In this document: piece after piece, positions 35,977 through 47,600 of the stretch
How the letters are laid out: the number at the start of each line of letters is the position of its first letter
How positions within the stretch are numbered: position 1 is the stretch's first letter
Assembly (NCBI GenBank): GCA_030407315.1
Contig: JALQPE010002235.1
Coordinates: 1-64,000 of the forward strand
Reading direction: 5' to 3'
Length of the DNA stretch: 64,000 nt
Origin: Asparagopsis taxiformis
Taxonomy: Eukaryota; Rhodophyta; Florideophyceae; Bonnemaisoniales; Bonnemaisoniaceae
Program-made: the position numbers and the translations under genes
The notes under the pieces: generated by a model
The model's input: only the letters and a program-made list of their open reading frames with translations
Told to the model about the DNA's origin: nothing
Database searches by the model: none

Positions 35977-38900
35977 AGATATTTTGCAGTAAAATCACGT
36001 TGAAGAAATTTGTTGTGCGCATCGGTGTGGGGAGAGTTCACTTCCAGCGCGATTGACGATAGTCGAGCGTTTGTCGAGACCAACAGATAGTGGGTATAGC
36101 GAAGCGGAAGAGTGGTAGCGTGGATGTCGGGGCACTGAAAATGTACCCCCACCATTCCATCCACGACTGCTTCACTATCATTCCGCAACGACGAATGCAC
36201 CACTATTGGCTCCATCAGAATCTCAATAATGTGCGTTGAACGATATGAACTCTACTGCAACATGCATTTCCTCGTAAGCAAGTACATGCATTTTCACCTC
36301 CCATCACTCGAGCTTTCGAACCGTTCGCTATCTGCTCCAATGGAAGCGCCATCGGTGAAAATCCTGGATTGCGGTCTGTGATTGTGCCCACTGGTGCCAA
36401 TATCGCAGGTAGAACGACTTTTGGGGCAAACGGCGGAATGACCGTGACGGGGCACGGGGTAAGGGATGTTTGAGGACGCTACAGTCGCTGGACAATGCAA
36501 AGGGTATTGGGCAAACCGCAGTGACTGGAGATAGCGTGCGGAGAAGGCGGGGCATCCGAAATTTGTCGATGGCATCAGGGGCGCAATAGTCGAGTGCATG
36601 AGGCGGCAAAGTGGCGAGGCTGTTGGTCATAGTATGGCGCAACGATTAGAAATCGCAAATTGGGAAGATGAACAGTGATGAAGAACCCGTCATTGGAGTA
36701 TTTCAGGCGACAAGAATACACCGGCAACAAGGGATGCCACACGGGCTGGCTGGTTTCTCGGCCGCAGAGGCGTTCCTAGAAAGGGTAGCGCATATGATCG
36801 TGTTGTTGGTAAAAGTTGTAGTCATGTTTATTGACATACGTATGAAATGGGCGAGATACGATTCCGTTGATGTGCGATTTGTTGGTGAAACAAATGTCAC
36901 CAAATGTGTTGTGTGTCTGAGCGAAAAAGTGCAGGTGGAGGACAGTTGCAACTTATCAAAAGCATTCGCGCCCAAGATGTCCAGCCAGGATTCGTCGATG
37001 TCAGTGAACAAATTCCACAGTATTCTACGCGGAGTGCAAGCGAAAAATCGATACCACTCGCCACAATGCAACGTCACGTGCCCCATGGTCAGTCACCCGT
37101 ACCCCGCTCCATTTCATCAACGCCACCCATGCCCATCGGTATTCGATGAGTCGCATATCTCGACAGTAGATATGTCCAGAAACAGCAACTGCAACCACCC
37201 AACTCGATCGCATTTGCCCCCTCTGCACATGACACAGATCGTTGCGCTTGCTGTACCGACATGCAAAACAACCAGCCCGTAGACATCACGCAGTGCAGTT
37301 GCATGCCGCCACATCGCCCGATCGGATGCCCCAAACGGCAGTCGGCGACGACCGTTCAGACGCGCCTTCTCGCATCATGGTTCTGTCTCTGTTTCAAACT
37401 GCGCATGATACAAGCTGAGACACAGCTACGCGCAACATGGCTGCACGCAATGGAAACGGTCAGTGTTTGGCGATGGAATTTCCGCAGTGATGGGCTGTCG
37501 ATCATGTAGCAATCGGTACGCCCACTGCATGGCGACGGCGGGATGTTGATGCGAGCGTCGGGTGCGCTATTGCGGGTGTGACTGAGACTCGATGGTTTGG
37601 TGCAGTGTGTAGCATGCGAGTATCGATGAGCGGGTCGAGTTGGTCGCGAGTCGTCCGATGGCGAGCGGTGTTTGGACAGCTGTCGGGAATTGAATCGAGC
37701 GAGTGCATCGAGTGGTAGAAAATTGGATGAGTTGTGCGCATTGCTGGCGCATTCCAAGTTGGTGGGGCACGGGGACTGTGGCGTGTGCCAATGGAAATGC
37801 GACAAGTCTGTGCATCTGGAGATCGTAAATTGAGATATCGAGAGCGGTGTTTGTGGTATTATCTACAAGAGTGGGAGTGGTGCAGGACCGACAGTTGGAG
37901 AAGAGCGGAAACAGAGTGTGAGTGCGTGTAGCTGGGAAGAGCGCAGAATGAAGGAGGGGACAGAACAGGTTTGTAGAAACGATTGGGAATGCGATTGTGG
38001 GGGGTAGGAAGCGGCTGGAAACCGGTGCAAGTGCTGACCCTTTGATGCACCTCTCTACTATGTTTATTATTGCACAGAAACGGAACTATGTGATAGATAG
38101 ATGGGAGGTAGTGTATGAAACGTTGTAGGTATGGGTAGAGTGTGTAATGGTGCGCTGTAGCAGCCGGCCTCATCGTCAAGTAGAGCCACTGAGAACGCGC
38201 AATAGAACATCGGACTCGGAAAATGCGCTCGTGTACAAGTTAGTATCGATACTTGGTCGGATTATTGCTTGCTAAAGGAGGGAAACGCAGTGGGAATACA
38301 TAATGGATTTCGCTATGTTGTTGGATTTCAGAAACAAAGGCACACCGTATGATACTTTTCCAGAAACGTTGCATACGTGTGAGAGCTCATTTCAGAAATG
38401 TGTAAAATGAAATACTGAAATCTGTAAACGTGTTACTGCGATGGACAGTGCGATCGATTTCAGTTGAATTGAATTACCCTCGAGGGTACTTGTGAAAGTG
38501 TGTGAAAGTTTTGGCGGAAACAAGTGGGAAAGTATAGAAGCTGCAAATAGTGTGAAATATTTGGCGTCTTGAATTGACACACTGAGATGCCCCCATACTC
38601 TACTCAATCCATCGTATCGATAACGGTAACTGTCTACCTTTTCTCGGTCGCTGCCGGCCCGGCGGCGCCAATCAAGTATTGGTTGTGCTAATTACCGTAA
38701 CTCTTTGCTTGTAATGCTTTGTGATCATCCGACAATCCGTGCAGAGCGTCGAATCGTCACGAACTCGAACTGTAGGGGCAGTCGCTTTACTCTGGCGTGA
38801 GCATTCCCGACGGGTCGAAACGCGCGTGTGTGTGGTACGGAGTCAAAGTTTGCCTCTCGGCGTTGAGGCTGCAGACAAAGAGTGCGGTACTGTTCGGGTG

Positions 38901-40030
38901 CAGTTGCTGACGGATTACGGCGTAAATGGAATAAGTTTATCTTACTGTCTTTGCGTCGTGTCGGGAACATGTGGCATGTGCCAATAGTATGTATGCTACG
39001 CGCTTTGACTATTTGGAGCAACCATATCTGAAGATGTACGTCAACTGCGTCATATGACTGATATGTGTGCTGATTTCGTTGTGGCAACACTTGCATTTGT
39101 CAGTTTGTACACTGAACACTTGCGAGTGTGGGATCCATGTGTGGTATACCACGCTGCGCAGTACGTTCCACGCGCAGCTCATGCTGAGATATGTCCACTC
39201 CTCAGCTATTTCCACATCCGCTCCGATTGGCCTCCATAAACTTGTAGCGCTAATTCATATCATTGAACATCGTAACTAGTTTAATAATCCTTGTTCGAGG
39301 ACGTATCGTTTATTCCACTTTCCTTTGCACCAGTCTCCTTCCCAGTGCCGTAACAGCGTCCAGTTTATGTCATATGATACTACACCACAAACAATGAACG
39401 CGTTGACTAGACAGAAGCAGCCGTGGCACTCACTCAGCAAATGTTGATCATTTTCATTGTGTCCACAATCGTCATCCATGCCCCGTATTGTCCATCGTTC
39501 CATACCCCACACTAGTTCATCCGCTGCCCACGGATCTGATCGCTGCGCTGCGTCACACGGCCGACTACAATGTCCTACAATGTCTCTACTTCCACGACAG
39601 GAGGGCGCTTACCACGACACGCGGCACTATAGACTATGATTCGTGGCGCAGCTTGTGCCAGATGCTGAACACGATGCAGCATGATTGCAACTGGTGTTTC
39701 CAAGCAACGACTCTCTACCAACTCGGGCCACAAATTTAATCCACTTCACATCTAAATTCGACTCCTCCCGAAAACTGCCAGACATTTCACACAGTCGTCT
39801 TCGACACCGCTGCTGGGGACTCCTTGCCCTCCGCTTCACCGACTCGTCATCTACCAGCACTCACCCCTTCCCTGCCCCTGTTCCATCCGTCCTGTCCACC
39901 GGCTGCAATTCGCGATCCTTGGCTCAGCTCTGGCTTCCGGACACTGTAGGATCTGCATCAACATATTGTGGTTGGGAATGATTGACTGCCACTTGGCAGA
40001 TGATCATTGCTCACAACACATGCTACTCTT
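35977..40030 (+). repeat. Beta spacer, copy 2 (between G4 and G5)
   Basis: It is homologous along its whole length to copy 1, and to copy 3 as far as the window runs. It carries several one-base losses relative to copy 3 (for example near 36468 and 36535), continuing the indel-rich pattern of G4. It contains a TIR-tail relic at 36440-36655. A 204-codon open frame at 36668-37282 exists only because of such indels and is broken in the other two copies. The last kilobase resembles 14880-15640 and leads into the class I promoter. Confidence 0.75.
36440..36655 (+). pseudogene. Relic of a TIR-gene C-terminus in beta spacer 2
   Basis: This is the same relic as in beta spacers 1 and 3. The codons for LQSLDNAKGIG and EKAGHP can be read, with one-base losses near 36468 and 36535 that shift the frame. 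It sits about 460 bases after the end of G4 and on the same strand. Confidence 0.55.
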
Positions 40031-40322
40031 TGGATTGATGACAACAATGCGGATATTTCTATTCCGGTCTACACGTGGACATTGCACCGTATCTCAAGTG
40101 GGAAACTTTGACGTCATCGTCACTCCCACGACCTCAACGTCAGCCCTGTCCTCTCTGCAACTCTGCGCGCCGCCGACTCTTCCACTCTCGTATCACCGAA
40201 ACGCCCTCCGCTACTGCTTCCGCCTCTAGCTCTCCATTCGATCTATTTGTTCTATTCGTTCCAACCGTCTCTTCTACTAACGCTCTCCTCTCTCCCCACT
40301 GTCTTCACACACGCATCGCACC
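40031..40322 (+). promoter_or_regulatory. Class I promoter and leader of G5
   Basis: The flank is homologous to those of G1 and G2. CACGTG lies at 40072-40077 and TGACGTCA at 40109-40116, 214 bases before the ATG. The C/T-rich leader ends in GCACCATGG. Because G5 is the intact class I gene, this is the flank most likely to be active. Confidence 0.55.
40109..40116. promoter_or_regulatory. CRE-type palindrome TGACGTCA upstream of G5
   Basis: This is a perfect palindrome at the same distance from the ATG as in G2. It is a consensus for CREB/ATF-type bZIP factors. Whether such a factor controls this gene is inference. Confidence 0.45.
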
Positions 40323-43300
40323 ATGGGTAAATGCTTCTCTCGACCAAACCCCTCTATTCCCAATCCTGCAACCTCCGCTCCACCTTCTAACCAAGCTCCT
40401 GTTTCCAGCGACCCAAGCCAACCGACGCCTCAGCCGATCGCCGACTCCCCCGCCGCGTCCTCCCCACCGTCACAGTCCTCTCCAGCCCAATCTGCTTCTC
40501 TAGTCCCACTCTCTTTCCCCCGAATACACGTCGTCCACAGATCCGACTATGTCCCGTTTATTCTGCCCCCGATACTCGATCTGTCACCATCCTCCACCAC
40601 ACCCGAGAGTGTTGTGAAGCGCGCCCTTCTGTCTGACATCCCATCGCAAAGCTCTATCGCACTTGTTGGTATGGGTGGAGCAGGGAAGACAACCATTCTG
40701 TGCGCTCTTGGTGGTGACAGCGAGGTCATGGACAAACACTATGATGGTGTGTGGTTTTTTGAGCTTGGTCACGACATTACGCTCGACGACTTTATTTGTC
40801 ATCTAGAGGAATTTGTGAAATCGACACTCCTAAAGTTTCTAGAGGATTTCAAAGAAATGGCAGCTTCCGAGGCCAAGCACCACTTGATGATCACTAAGCT
40901 CATGCAACGTTTAGGGACGAAACATTACCTGTTGCTTTTTGACGATGTTTGGGATGACAATGCAAGTGTATACGACTTGGTGTGTGCAATGAACATAGCT
41001 GTGCAAACCAATCCTAACTCATCGTTGAAGGTGCTGATGTCGACAAGAAGCAGGGATATAGCTGATGAACTTCGTACCTTTACTGTATCAATCAACCCCG
41101 AAGAGTTGGACACCGACAAGACTCTCCGCATATTCTGCCACCATGCACGTATCAAAACTTCCGATGTCTCGTCGCTCTCACCTCAGAACCAAGACGCGCT
41201 GAACAGCATTGTCGAAACATGTGCTGGATTACCACTTGCATTGAGTGTTGCTGGCTCTGGAGTGAGGCAGCGGATGGACCCAAGCTCGAGTGGGTGTGAC
41301 GAAAGTGCTTTTGGTCTGTACTGGGAGCGATTGAAAACGAAGCCTGGACAAGTTGCTGGTGCAGAAGGTAGGGGTGGGTACAAAGGCCTGACCAATGCAC
41401 TAGAGACGAGTCTACAGTTTCTCGAGGAGAGGTGGGAGTCGATGAAGAAGACAGAAGAACTGGATGATGAGCTGAGTGCCAGAGACATGTTTCGGTCGTT
41501 GTGCATCATGGAGAAACAGAAGATTCTGCCATCGTGTGTGATTAAGCGATTGTGGGGAGTGAGTGATGTGGATGCTGGGGTGATGATGTTATCACGGAAC
41601 AGTCTAGTATCGGAAGTTCGAGAGGGGGCGAAAGGGGTAGTGGGAGTGCGTGTGCACGACTTGGTGTTGGACCTAAGTGTGAAGATGAGTGAGGGAGAAG
41701 GTGGGACGATGAAGTGGCATGGGAGGCTGGTTGGTTCATTTAAAATGTCAGGGAATGGGAGGACGGGAGAGAGTGAGATCGAAGAAGAAGAATGGTGGAA
41801 GCTGAAGAAGATGGAGAGCGAGAAGTATATGAGGGAGCATGTGGTTCGACACCTGCTCGGAGCTGGTCGCGTCAATGCGGTGGTAAAGCTATTGACGGAT
41901 TATCGCTGGATCGAAGAGATGAACAAGGATGAAGAGCGACCGGCGTTTCGCAAGGTAATCGGCGAGGTCGAGATGTTGCGAAAGTATTTGGAAGAAGAGC
42001 AAAACGAGAAGACGGAGAATGTGAGAAGAATAGTGCGCGATTTGTCTGTTGTCGTGAGAGCAATGGAACTGTGCTTGATACCACACTGTATGAAGAATCG
42101 AGAAGAATGTACGTATCAACTATTTGGGCGACTACGAGATGTAGTGAGCGAGAGTGGAGTAGTGGAGCGAATAGTTTGTAGTATAGAGCGATATGGGGAG
42201 CGGCCATGGGCTCGTTGTGGGCCTGGGGTGTTGGAGAGTGGGAGTAGCTGGTTGAAAGGTGTACTGGAGCTGGAAAGTAGAGGAGAATGCATGTGTGTAG
42301 GTACGGGGGGAGAAGTTATAGTGGGAGGGGGGGAAGGGAAGATATGGGTGTTGGATGGAGGTGATGGGACGGTGAAGACTCTAGTTCATCGCGCAGATTA
42401 CCGTGTTGTGTCTGTATTTTTCGACCGCATTTCAAGGTTGATGTATTCGTGCGATCGTACCGGGCAAGTTACGATATGGAAGAACGAAGAGAAATGGCGA
42501 ACGATGCAAGTGGAACTAGAAGACGAAGAAGAACGGATTAACTGCATGCAAGTATTGGCATCGTTGAAGAAAGTTGTTCTGGGTACTACCCGAGGACGAC
42601 TATTCGTGATGGATATACAGAGTGGGAGTGTAGTTGGAACTGTTGCTGCGCATGACGATCTAGTGAGTTCGCTGGCCATCGGTGGAAGCGAATATGTGAT
42701 GGTGTCTGCATCACGGGACCGAACGATCCGTGTATGGCATACGGAAAGTTTCGAGGACAACGGCGCCGTGTTCGAGGGGCACACAAAATCGGTGTACAGT
42801 GTGGCGTTGAGCGCTGATGGCAGACTACTGGCGTCAACGTCGCAAGATCGAAGTGTTCGGGTTTGGGATGTGCAGAGTGGCGAGCAACTGTGGGAATCGC
42901 CAGGCGGACATTGTGATTGGGTGAAATGTGTTCTGTTCAGTGGCGATGGGCGCTTCTTATTTTGTGCAGATTATGAGAAGACGAGTGTATGGCGGCTGAG
43001 CATCGATGGTCGACATGTGTCACTCGTGGACACCCGTCCCTATATGGCGCTTCGTGATGTACAATCTGTATGTCTGGGAGATGGCTCGGATCTGTTCATG
43101 TTGACTGAAGATGAAGTGTTTGTTTGGGATGTACGACAATTCGGCAACACCATCGAGTCGGTCTCTCCATTTCTTCCACAAGTGAACAGCTTTGGCATTT
43201 CTGAGGATGGGTCAACAATGTCGACGTTCATCAACAAGTCGAAATTGATGGAGATACGGAACGTGTGTGACGTGTCAGAGCGCATCGATCGCGTTATTTC

Positions 43301-44666
43301 GAGTGTCACAATTTCCGATTTCCATTGGCGTGAATCACTCGCTGTGTCAAATGACCAGCGATTCATCGCATATTCTCATTACAACAGTTATGTTGTTTGC
43401 ATCGTTGACAGCCAGAATGGAGATGTTCTGCATCTGCTTCGAGATCTTGAGGAATGGGCGCTATCGTTTCCATCCGCTGAACAGGATGAGGCATCGGATT
43501 CTCCTAGTTCCGGTGCCCTGAGGCGGACGACACGACGTAGTCTGAGACGGGGTATTGGGACACTGTCGTTCAGTGCAGATGGAAATATTGTTTCAGCTTC
43601 TTCAATTGCAATAACGAATCCATTTGACAACAATCGGCCAGTCGCCCACACAAAGTCCATGTCCTGGAATGTGCAGTCTGGAGAAGCGCTGGACGAAGCA
43701 CAGCTCAACTGCGATAGTACCGCAATGAGCAGCGTCGAAACTCCTCACTTGGTATGCAACAAGGAGTTTGACGGACAGACCCTCGTATATTCACGGAATG
43801 TAACATACCGCCGAGGCGCATCATCTTCCATTATTGCCACCGTGGAGGGCGCTGTGTGGGGAGCCCATTACATCGCCGACTCATCCCGATTACACCTGCT
43901 ATTACGGGGAAGAGGTGTGTTCTACATCGATCTCATAACTGACAACACCCAGCTCCCACCGCGCAATGAACCTCCTCCTATACCTTCCCTTCCCCTACCC
44001 CTCCCACCCCCACAACCAAACGGAAGCACAGACACTGAAGCAGATGAAGTCTACGACGTCTTCATCAGCCACGCCGGCCCCGACAAATCTACCATCGCTC
44101 AAATACTATATGAAATATTGGTAGCACTGGGTTTCAACGTGTTCCTGGACCAGGCAGAACTAAGGCCCGGACAGAATGCTGCAGAGAAGATGAATCGGGC
44201 TATGCAAACTGCGAAGATTGCAGTTGTAATACTGTCACCAGAGTTTGCTGCTCGGAAGTGGACGCTCAAAGAGCTGATGTGCTTCCTCGAGCGGTATGAG
44301 AAGGGTGGTGAGCGTGAGGTAGTGATCATTCCTGTGTTCTACCGGCTGACGCTGAATGACTGCAGAAATGAGAGGACGCTGTTTTCTTTGGTTGACGAGG
44401 AGAACGAAAATGTGTTTGTGAAGGAGGGATTTCTACAGCGGATGGCGAGAGAGAAGGGATACGGGATTGGGGATGTGCTGAAAGCTCTACAGTCGCTGAG
44501 GAGTATCACTGGAATCGAGAACAAGAATGGGGTGACGAATGGGGCGAGCGAGGGAGAAAAGGCAGGGCAGAGGAGATTTGTCGAGGAGATAGTAGAAGCG
44601 ATTGTAGAGGCGAAGAAGCGGGTAGACAGCGGGGGAGGAGCTGGGCCTAGCGGTGCGGAGGTGTAA
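40323..44666 (+). CDS. G5: intact NB-ARC-WD40-TIR receptor (class I, TIR-c)
   Basis: One unbroken 1447-codon frame starts in a full Kozak context (ACCATGG). Residues 1-6, MGKCFS, fit an N-myristoylation signal (Gly2, Ser6) with Cys4 free for palmitoylation, so membrane attachment is plausible. Residues 7-65 are Pro/Ser-rich and probably disordered. NB-ARC shows GMGGAGKTT (116-124), LLLFDDVWD (203-211), STRSRD (about 240-245), GLPLA (302-306) and an MHD-like VHDLV. A charged helical linker with EEEEWWKLKK follows. WD40 spans roughly 660-1215, with TIRVWHTE and SVRVWDVQSGE. The TIR starts at VYDVFISHAGPDK (from 1243), with ELRPGQNAAEK, LSPEFAARKW, Glu1317 in KELMCF, and PVFYRL. By family this is an ATP-switched receptor with TIR output; ligand and partners are unknown. 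Confidence 0.9.
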   Translation: MGKCFSRPNPSIPNPATSAPPSNQAPVSSDPSQPTPQPIADSPAASSPPSQSSPAQSASLVPLSFPRIHVVHRSDYVPFILPPILDLSPSSTTPESVVKRALLSDIPSQSSIALVGMGGAGKTTILCALGGDSEVMDKHYDGVWFFELGHDITLDDFICHLEEFVKSTLLKFLEDFKEMAASEAKHHLMITKLMQRLGTKHYLLLFDDVWDDNASVYDLVCAMNIAVQTNPNSSLKVLMSTRSRDIADELRTFTVSINPEELDTDKTLRIFCHHARIKTSDVSSLSPQNQDALNSIVETCAGLPLALSVAGSGVRQRMDPSSSGCDESAFGLYWERLKTKPGQVAGAEGRGGYKGLTNALETSLQFLEERWESMKKTEELDDELSARDMFRSLCIMEKQKILPSCVIKRLWGVSDVDAGVMMLSRNSLVSEVREGAKGVVGVRVHDLVLDLSVKMSEGEGGTMKWHGRLVGSFKMSGNGRTGESEIEEEEWWKLKKMESEKYMREHVVRHLLGAGRVNAVVKLLTDYRWIEEMNKDEERPAFRKVIGEVEMLRKYLEEEQNEKTENVRRIVRDLSVVVRAMELCLIPHCMKNREECTYQLFGRLRDVVSESGVVERIVCSIERYGERPWARCGPGVLESGSSWLKGVLELESRGECMCVGTGGEVIVGGGEGKIWVLDGGDGTVKTLVHRADYRVVSVFFDRISRLMYSCDRTGQVTIWKNEEKWRTMQVELEDEEERINCMQVLASLKKVVLGTTRGRLFVMDIQSGSVVGTVAAHDDLVSSLAIGGSEYVMVSASRDRTIRVWHTESFEDNGAVFEGHTKSVYSVALSADGRLLASTSQDRSVRVWDVQSGEQLWESPGGHCDWVKCVLFSGDGRFLFCADYEKTSVWRLSIDGRHVSLVDTRPYMALRDVQSVCLGDGSDLFMLTEDEVFVWDVRQFGNTIESVSPFLPQVNSFGISEDGSTMSTFINKSKLMEIRNVCDVSERIDRVISSVTISDFHWRESLAVSNDQRFIAYSHYNSYVVCIVDSQNGDVLHLLRDLEEWALSFPSAEQDEASDSPSSGALRRTTRRSLRRGIGTLSFSADGNIVSASSIAITNPFDNNRPVAHTKSMSWNVQSGEALDEAQLNCDSTAMSSVETPHLVCNKEFDGQTLVYSRNVTYRRGASSSIIATVEGAVWGAHYIADSSRLHLLLRGRGVFYIDLITDNTQLPPRNEPPPIPSLPLPLPPPQPNGSTDTEADEVYDVFISHAGPDKSTIAQILYEILVALGFNVFLDQAELRPGQNAAEKMNRAMQTAKIAVVILSPEFAARKWTLKELMCFLERYEKGGEREVVIIPVFYRLTLNDCRNERTLFSLVDEENENVFVKEGFLQRMAREKGYGIGDVLKALQSLRSITGIENKNGVTNGASEGEKAGQRRFVEEIVEAIVEAKKRVDSGGGAGPSGAEV

Positions 44667-47600
44667 GATAATGGGTAGGAGACAGTATAGGAGGTAAAGC
44701 AGTGCTGACGATTTGAGTATCACATGGCCAAGAACGAACATGACCGCGTTTAATCGATCTCAGTTTCCTTTATTACTGGGGCATAGCTGCATGGTGGGCT
44801 GCTCGTTCTAGACGTGGCGCTTCGCCAATGTAAGTGTACCAAAATTTGATGCGATGATGGAGAAGAGTTGAATGTGAAAACGGTGTGTTGAAATGCCTGC
44901 TGTGAAAAACACTGGATGGTAGTCCGACTGGGCAGAAGTGAAACATCATGCATGGGCGTGAGGTGCGTCTTTTGGAACAAATCACGGGTAGCGCATGCTG
45001 TCAGGGCTAAACTACCGCAGCATTGGTACCACCACCTGCAGTACAAACCACAGCGTCGATTGATATCTCTCACATGTTATTCCTCGCTGCATATGGCCTG
45101 GGACACAACCACGTTATCGCATAACAAATGGTGCATGATTCCCGTCGGGAAGGACGCAAACGAGTCGCACCTTTGCCACTCTCATGTCTCACGAGTTGTG
45201 TGTTGCAACGCGAGTGCAACTCATTCTTGAATACGTCTCGTGTGAAACAAGTCGCGTCCATCACACGTGACCGCTTGATTTTTTCAATTTCGAGTTATTT
45301 TCAGAGAAACAGCCAATCACCACCGCCACGATCTCCGACTCCGATGACACGCTCCGGAAGATGCGGCCAACGCACCGCTCGACATTGAAGAGCAGATCTT
45401 CCCACCTTGGGCGCTCGTTGCCTGGCAGGTATGTGCGGAGTAGTCGTCCTTTGAAAACACACGAGACAACGTGAATTCAAGGCGACTGGACATGTCCGCA
45501 GGATGGCCATGCCATCCATTGTCTACATGGCGAATGTTGAAGCTGTGCTCCAGACCAGCTCGATCTCCACTATGTCACGGGCACTGTTGCTGATCGTGAC
45601 CCACAGTGAAATCATTGATCATGTATAGATGGAAGATGGATTGAGGGTGAATGCATTGGATATGAAATTCTGAGCGCTAATTCGCCACACGCCGACTGCC
45701 TGACTTGTTTCGTCCAAGAGTGTGCCTGACATGGAGGCAGTCAAATGCGACGAGGTGCAACACACAGTATACGACAACGACGCAATACTCAAACCGTCTG
45801 CACATCTCGGGTGGAATTCACGGCGCAAAATTACGGACCGATAATACGTTATGTATTGGGCAGGAAGAAGGCACAGTGCGGGTATGGTGTGGCTCGATTG
45901 GGTTCGGCCAGAGTGGGCGAAGCTGGAATGAATGCAGGTTGGCTGCTGGACGTAGGTTTAGAAGGTAGGTAGGATGATGATAAAGGGTTTTTGGAAATGA
46001 ACTGTGTGATCGAGGATGTAGGTCAGAGTAGTAGTAGTGCTGGAGATTATTGGGCTATGTTTGAAACGGACGAACTGCGATAATGGCGGTGCGTGATACA
46101 GACATTACGGTTTGGAATGCATTGAGATCGGGGTAACATTAGATGTGAGTTTCAACTTGTGGCAGTGCTGCCAAGACTTTTGTTGCAGACCAGAGGAGGC
46201 CGATACGTGCACTCGATGATTCCGTATGCAGGCTGGGAACATACATCCAGTCGACATACATACAATGCGTCTCGAATGGTTTCAGAATTGGCACGCACTC
46301 GTTCGCATTCCGAATGCACCATGTCTGGACAGGATACAACATGCGGTTTCGGCACAGGCTGGTGCATTTATCGAGCAAGCTCGGTAACATTCGCATGTGC
46401 CTCGACGTGGTACCTGTCCCACGCTGGACGCAATTATATGTTCAGCATGTGGAAAAATCAATCGTTAGAAATGAGGACGTACTTGTGAGGTTGAGACTGC
46501 TACACGAGACGTATGCGCTGCTTGCAAGTACCAGTTGACAATCGTGCAATCATCAGCGAAATGTCTGAGGATGGATATTCGTTCAGTTGGGATGGCGCAC
46601 GGATGGAAAGTGGCATGCAGTTTGTCGGAACATGACGGGTGCGCAGAGGTGGACGCGAAGTAAAACCGATCGAGTAGCGTGCTGTGGTTGCGGTGGCGCG
46701 AGTCGTTTACGTGGGCGTGTACTGCAGTGCAGTGCGATCGATTGCCAGTCGAAGCGGATGGGAAAATATAAAATCTGAGTGTTTTCGGGTATTTAGAGCC
46801 TTCAATTGAGCCACTGAGATCTTCGGAAGCACTGCCTGTCGAGTGCAGCCGCAGTTTTGAGTCGTCCGCATCGCACGCCGATTCATTGTGGCGTGCACAC
46901 CCGCTGCTGGCTGCGACGAGACTCGCGGACGATCGATGCGACTGCGCTAGTGCTCATCTGCAATATTGTTGTGGATGCTCGTGATAGTGGGTCTCCATTT
47001 CCTGCATGTGTGCAGCAAGAGAGCGTGCGCGTGTGTACATTGGACTAGTTATCCGAGCCGCCGCGTAGAGTCCATACCAACTTGTGGTACGCCATAACAG
47101 CACCGAGGCGAACTGCTTGGACCATTTGTTCCACCAAGGAGTGCATCTGAGCGCGCGCACCGGTTGCGTCACATGACCGAATGCGCCGGTTGTGGCCGCT
47201 GAGTGTTGATGTCATTGTGCGGCTGCAATGCGACATGTGCGATTACGCGATGCATTCCACGCTGTACTCTCTATTCCATCAACTCACTGTTAGACACGTT
47301 CGCTCTTAGTCGAATTTAATTTAGTTCCTCACTCGCTACGCCTAACATATCCCGTTATTGTTGCTCGAGACTGAATCGACTATCCACACTGCGTTACCAA
47401 CAACGTTCTTCCGACTACTAGGACAGCGCGAAAGTTATAAAACCATGGTACCATACTGCAAACATTGATGGCGTCTGATCCATACAAGCTTCAGTAGTCC
47501 CCGCTCGGCAGATGCCGACGACTTTCCACCCGTCCCCAACATCCGCAACGCTCTAATTCCATATTCAAAACACCACCAGCCGTTCGTCCATGCCATACTA

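Noticed and set aside
36668..37282. 204-codon plus-strand frame in beta spacer 2 with a CVVC motif.
   Set aside because: It is open only because of local indels. In beta copies 1 and 3 the frame is shifted just before the motif.
39488..39739. 84-codon plus-strand frame with a counterpart at 15060-15344.
   Set aside because: About ten amino-acid changes against almost no silent ones between copies argue against selection as a protein.
40327..40412. Possible GT-AG intron after ATGG in class I genes (GTAAATG to TTTCCAG).
   Set aside because: Splicing there shifts the frame into an early stop, while the unspliced frame is open for the whole gene.
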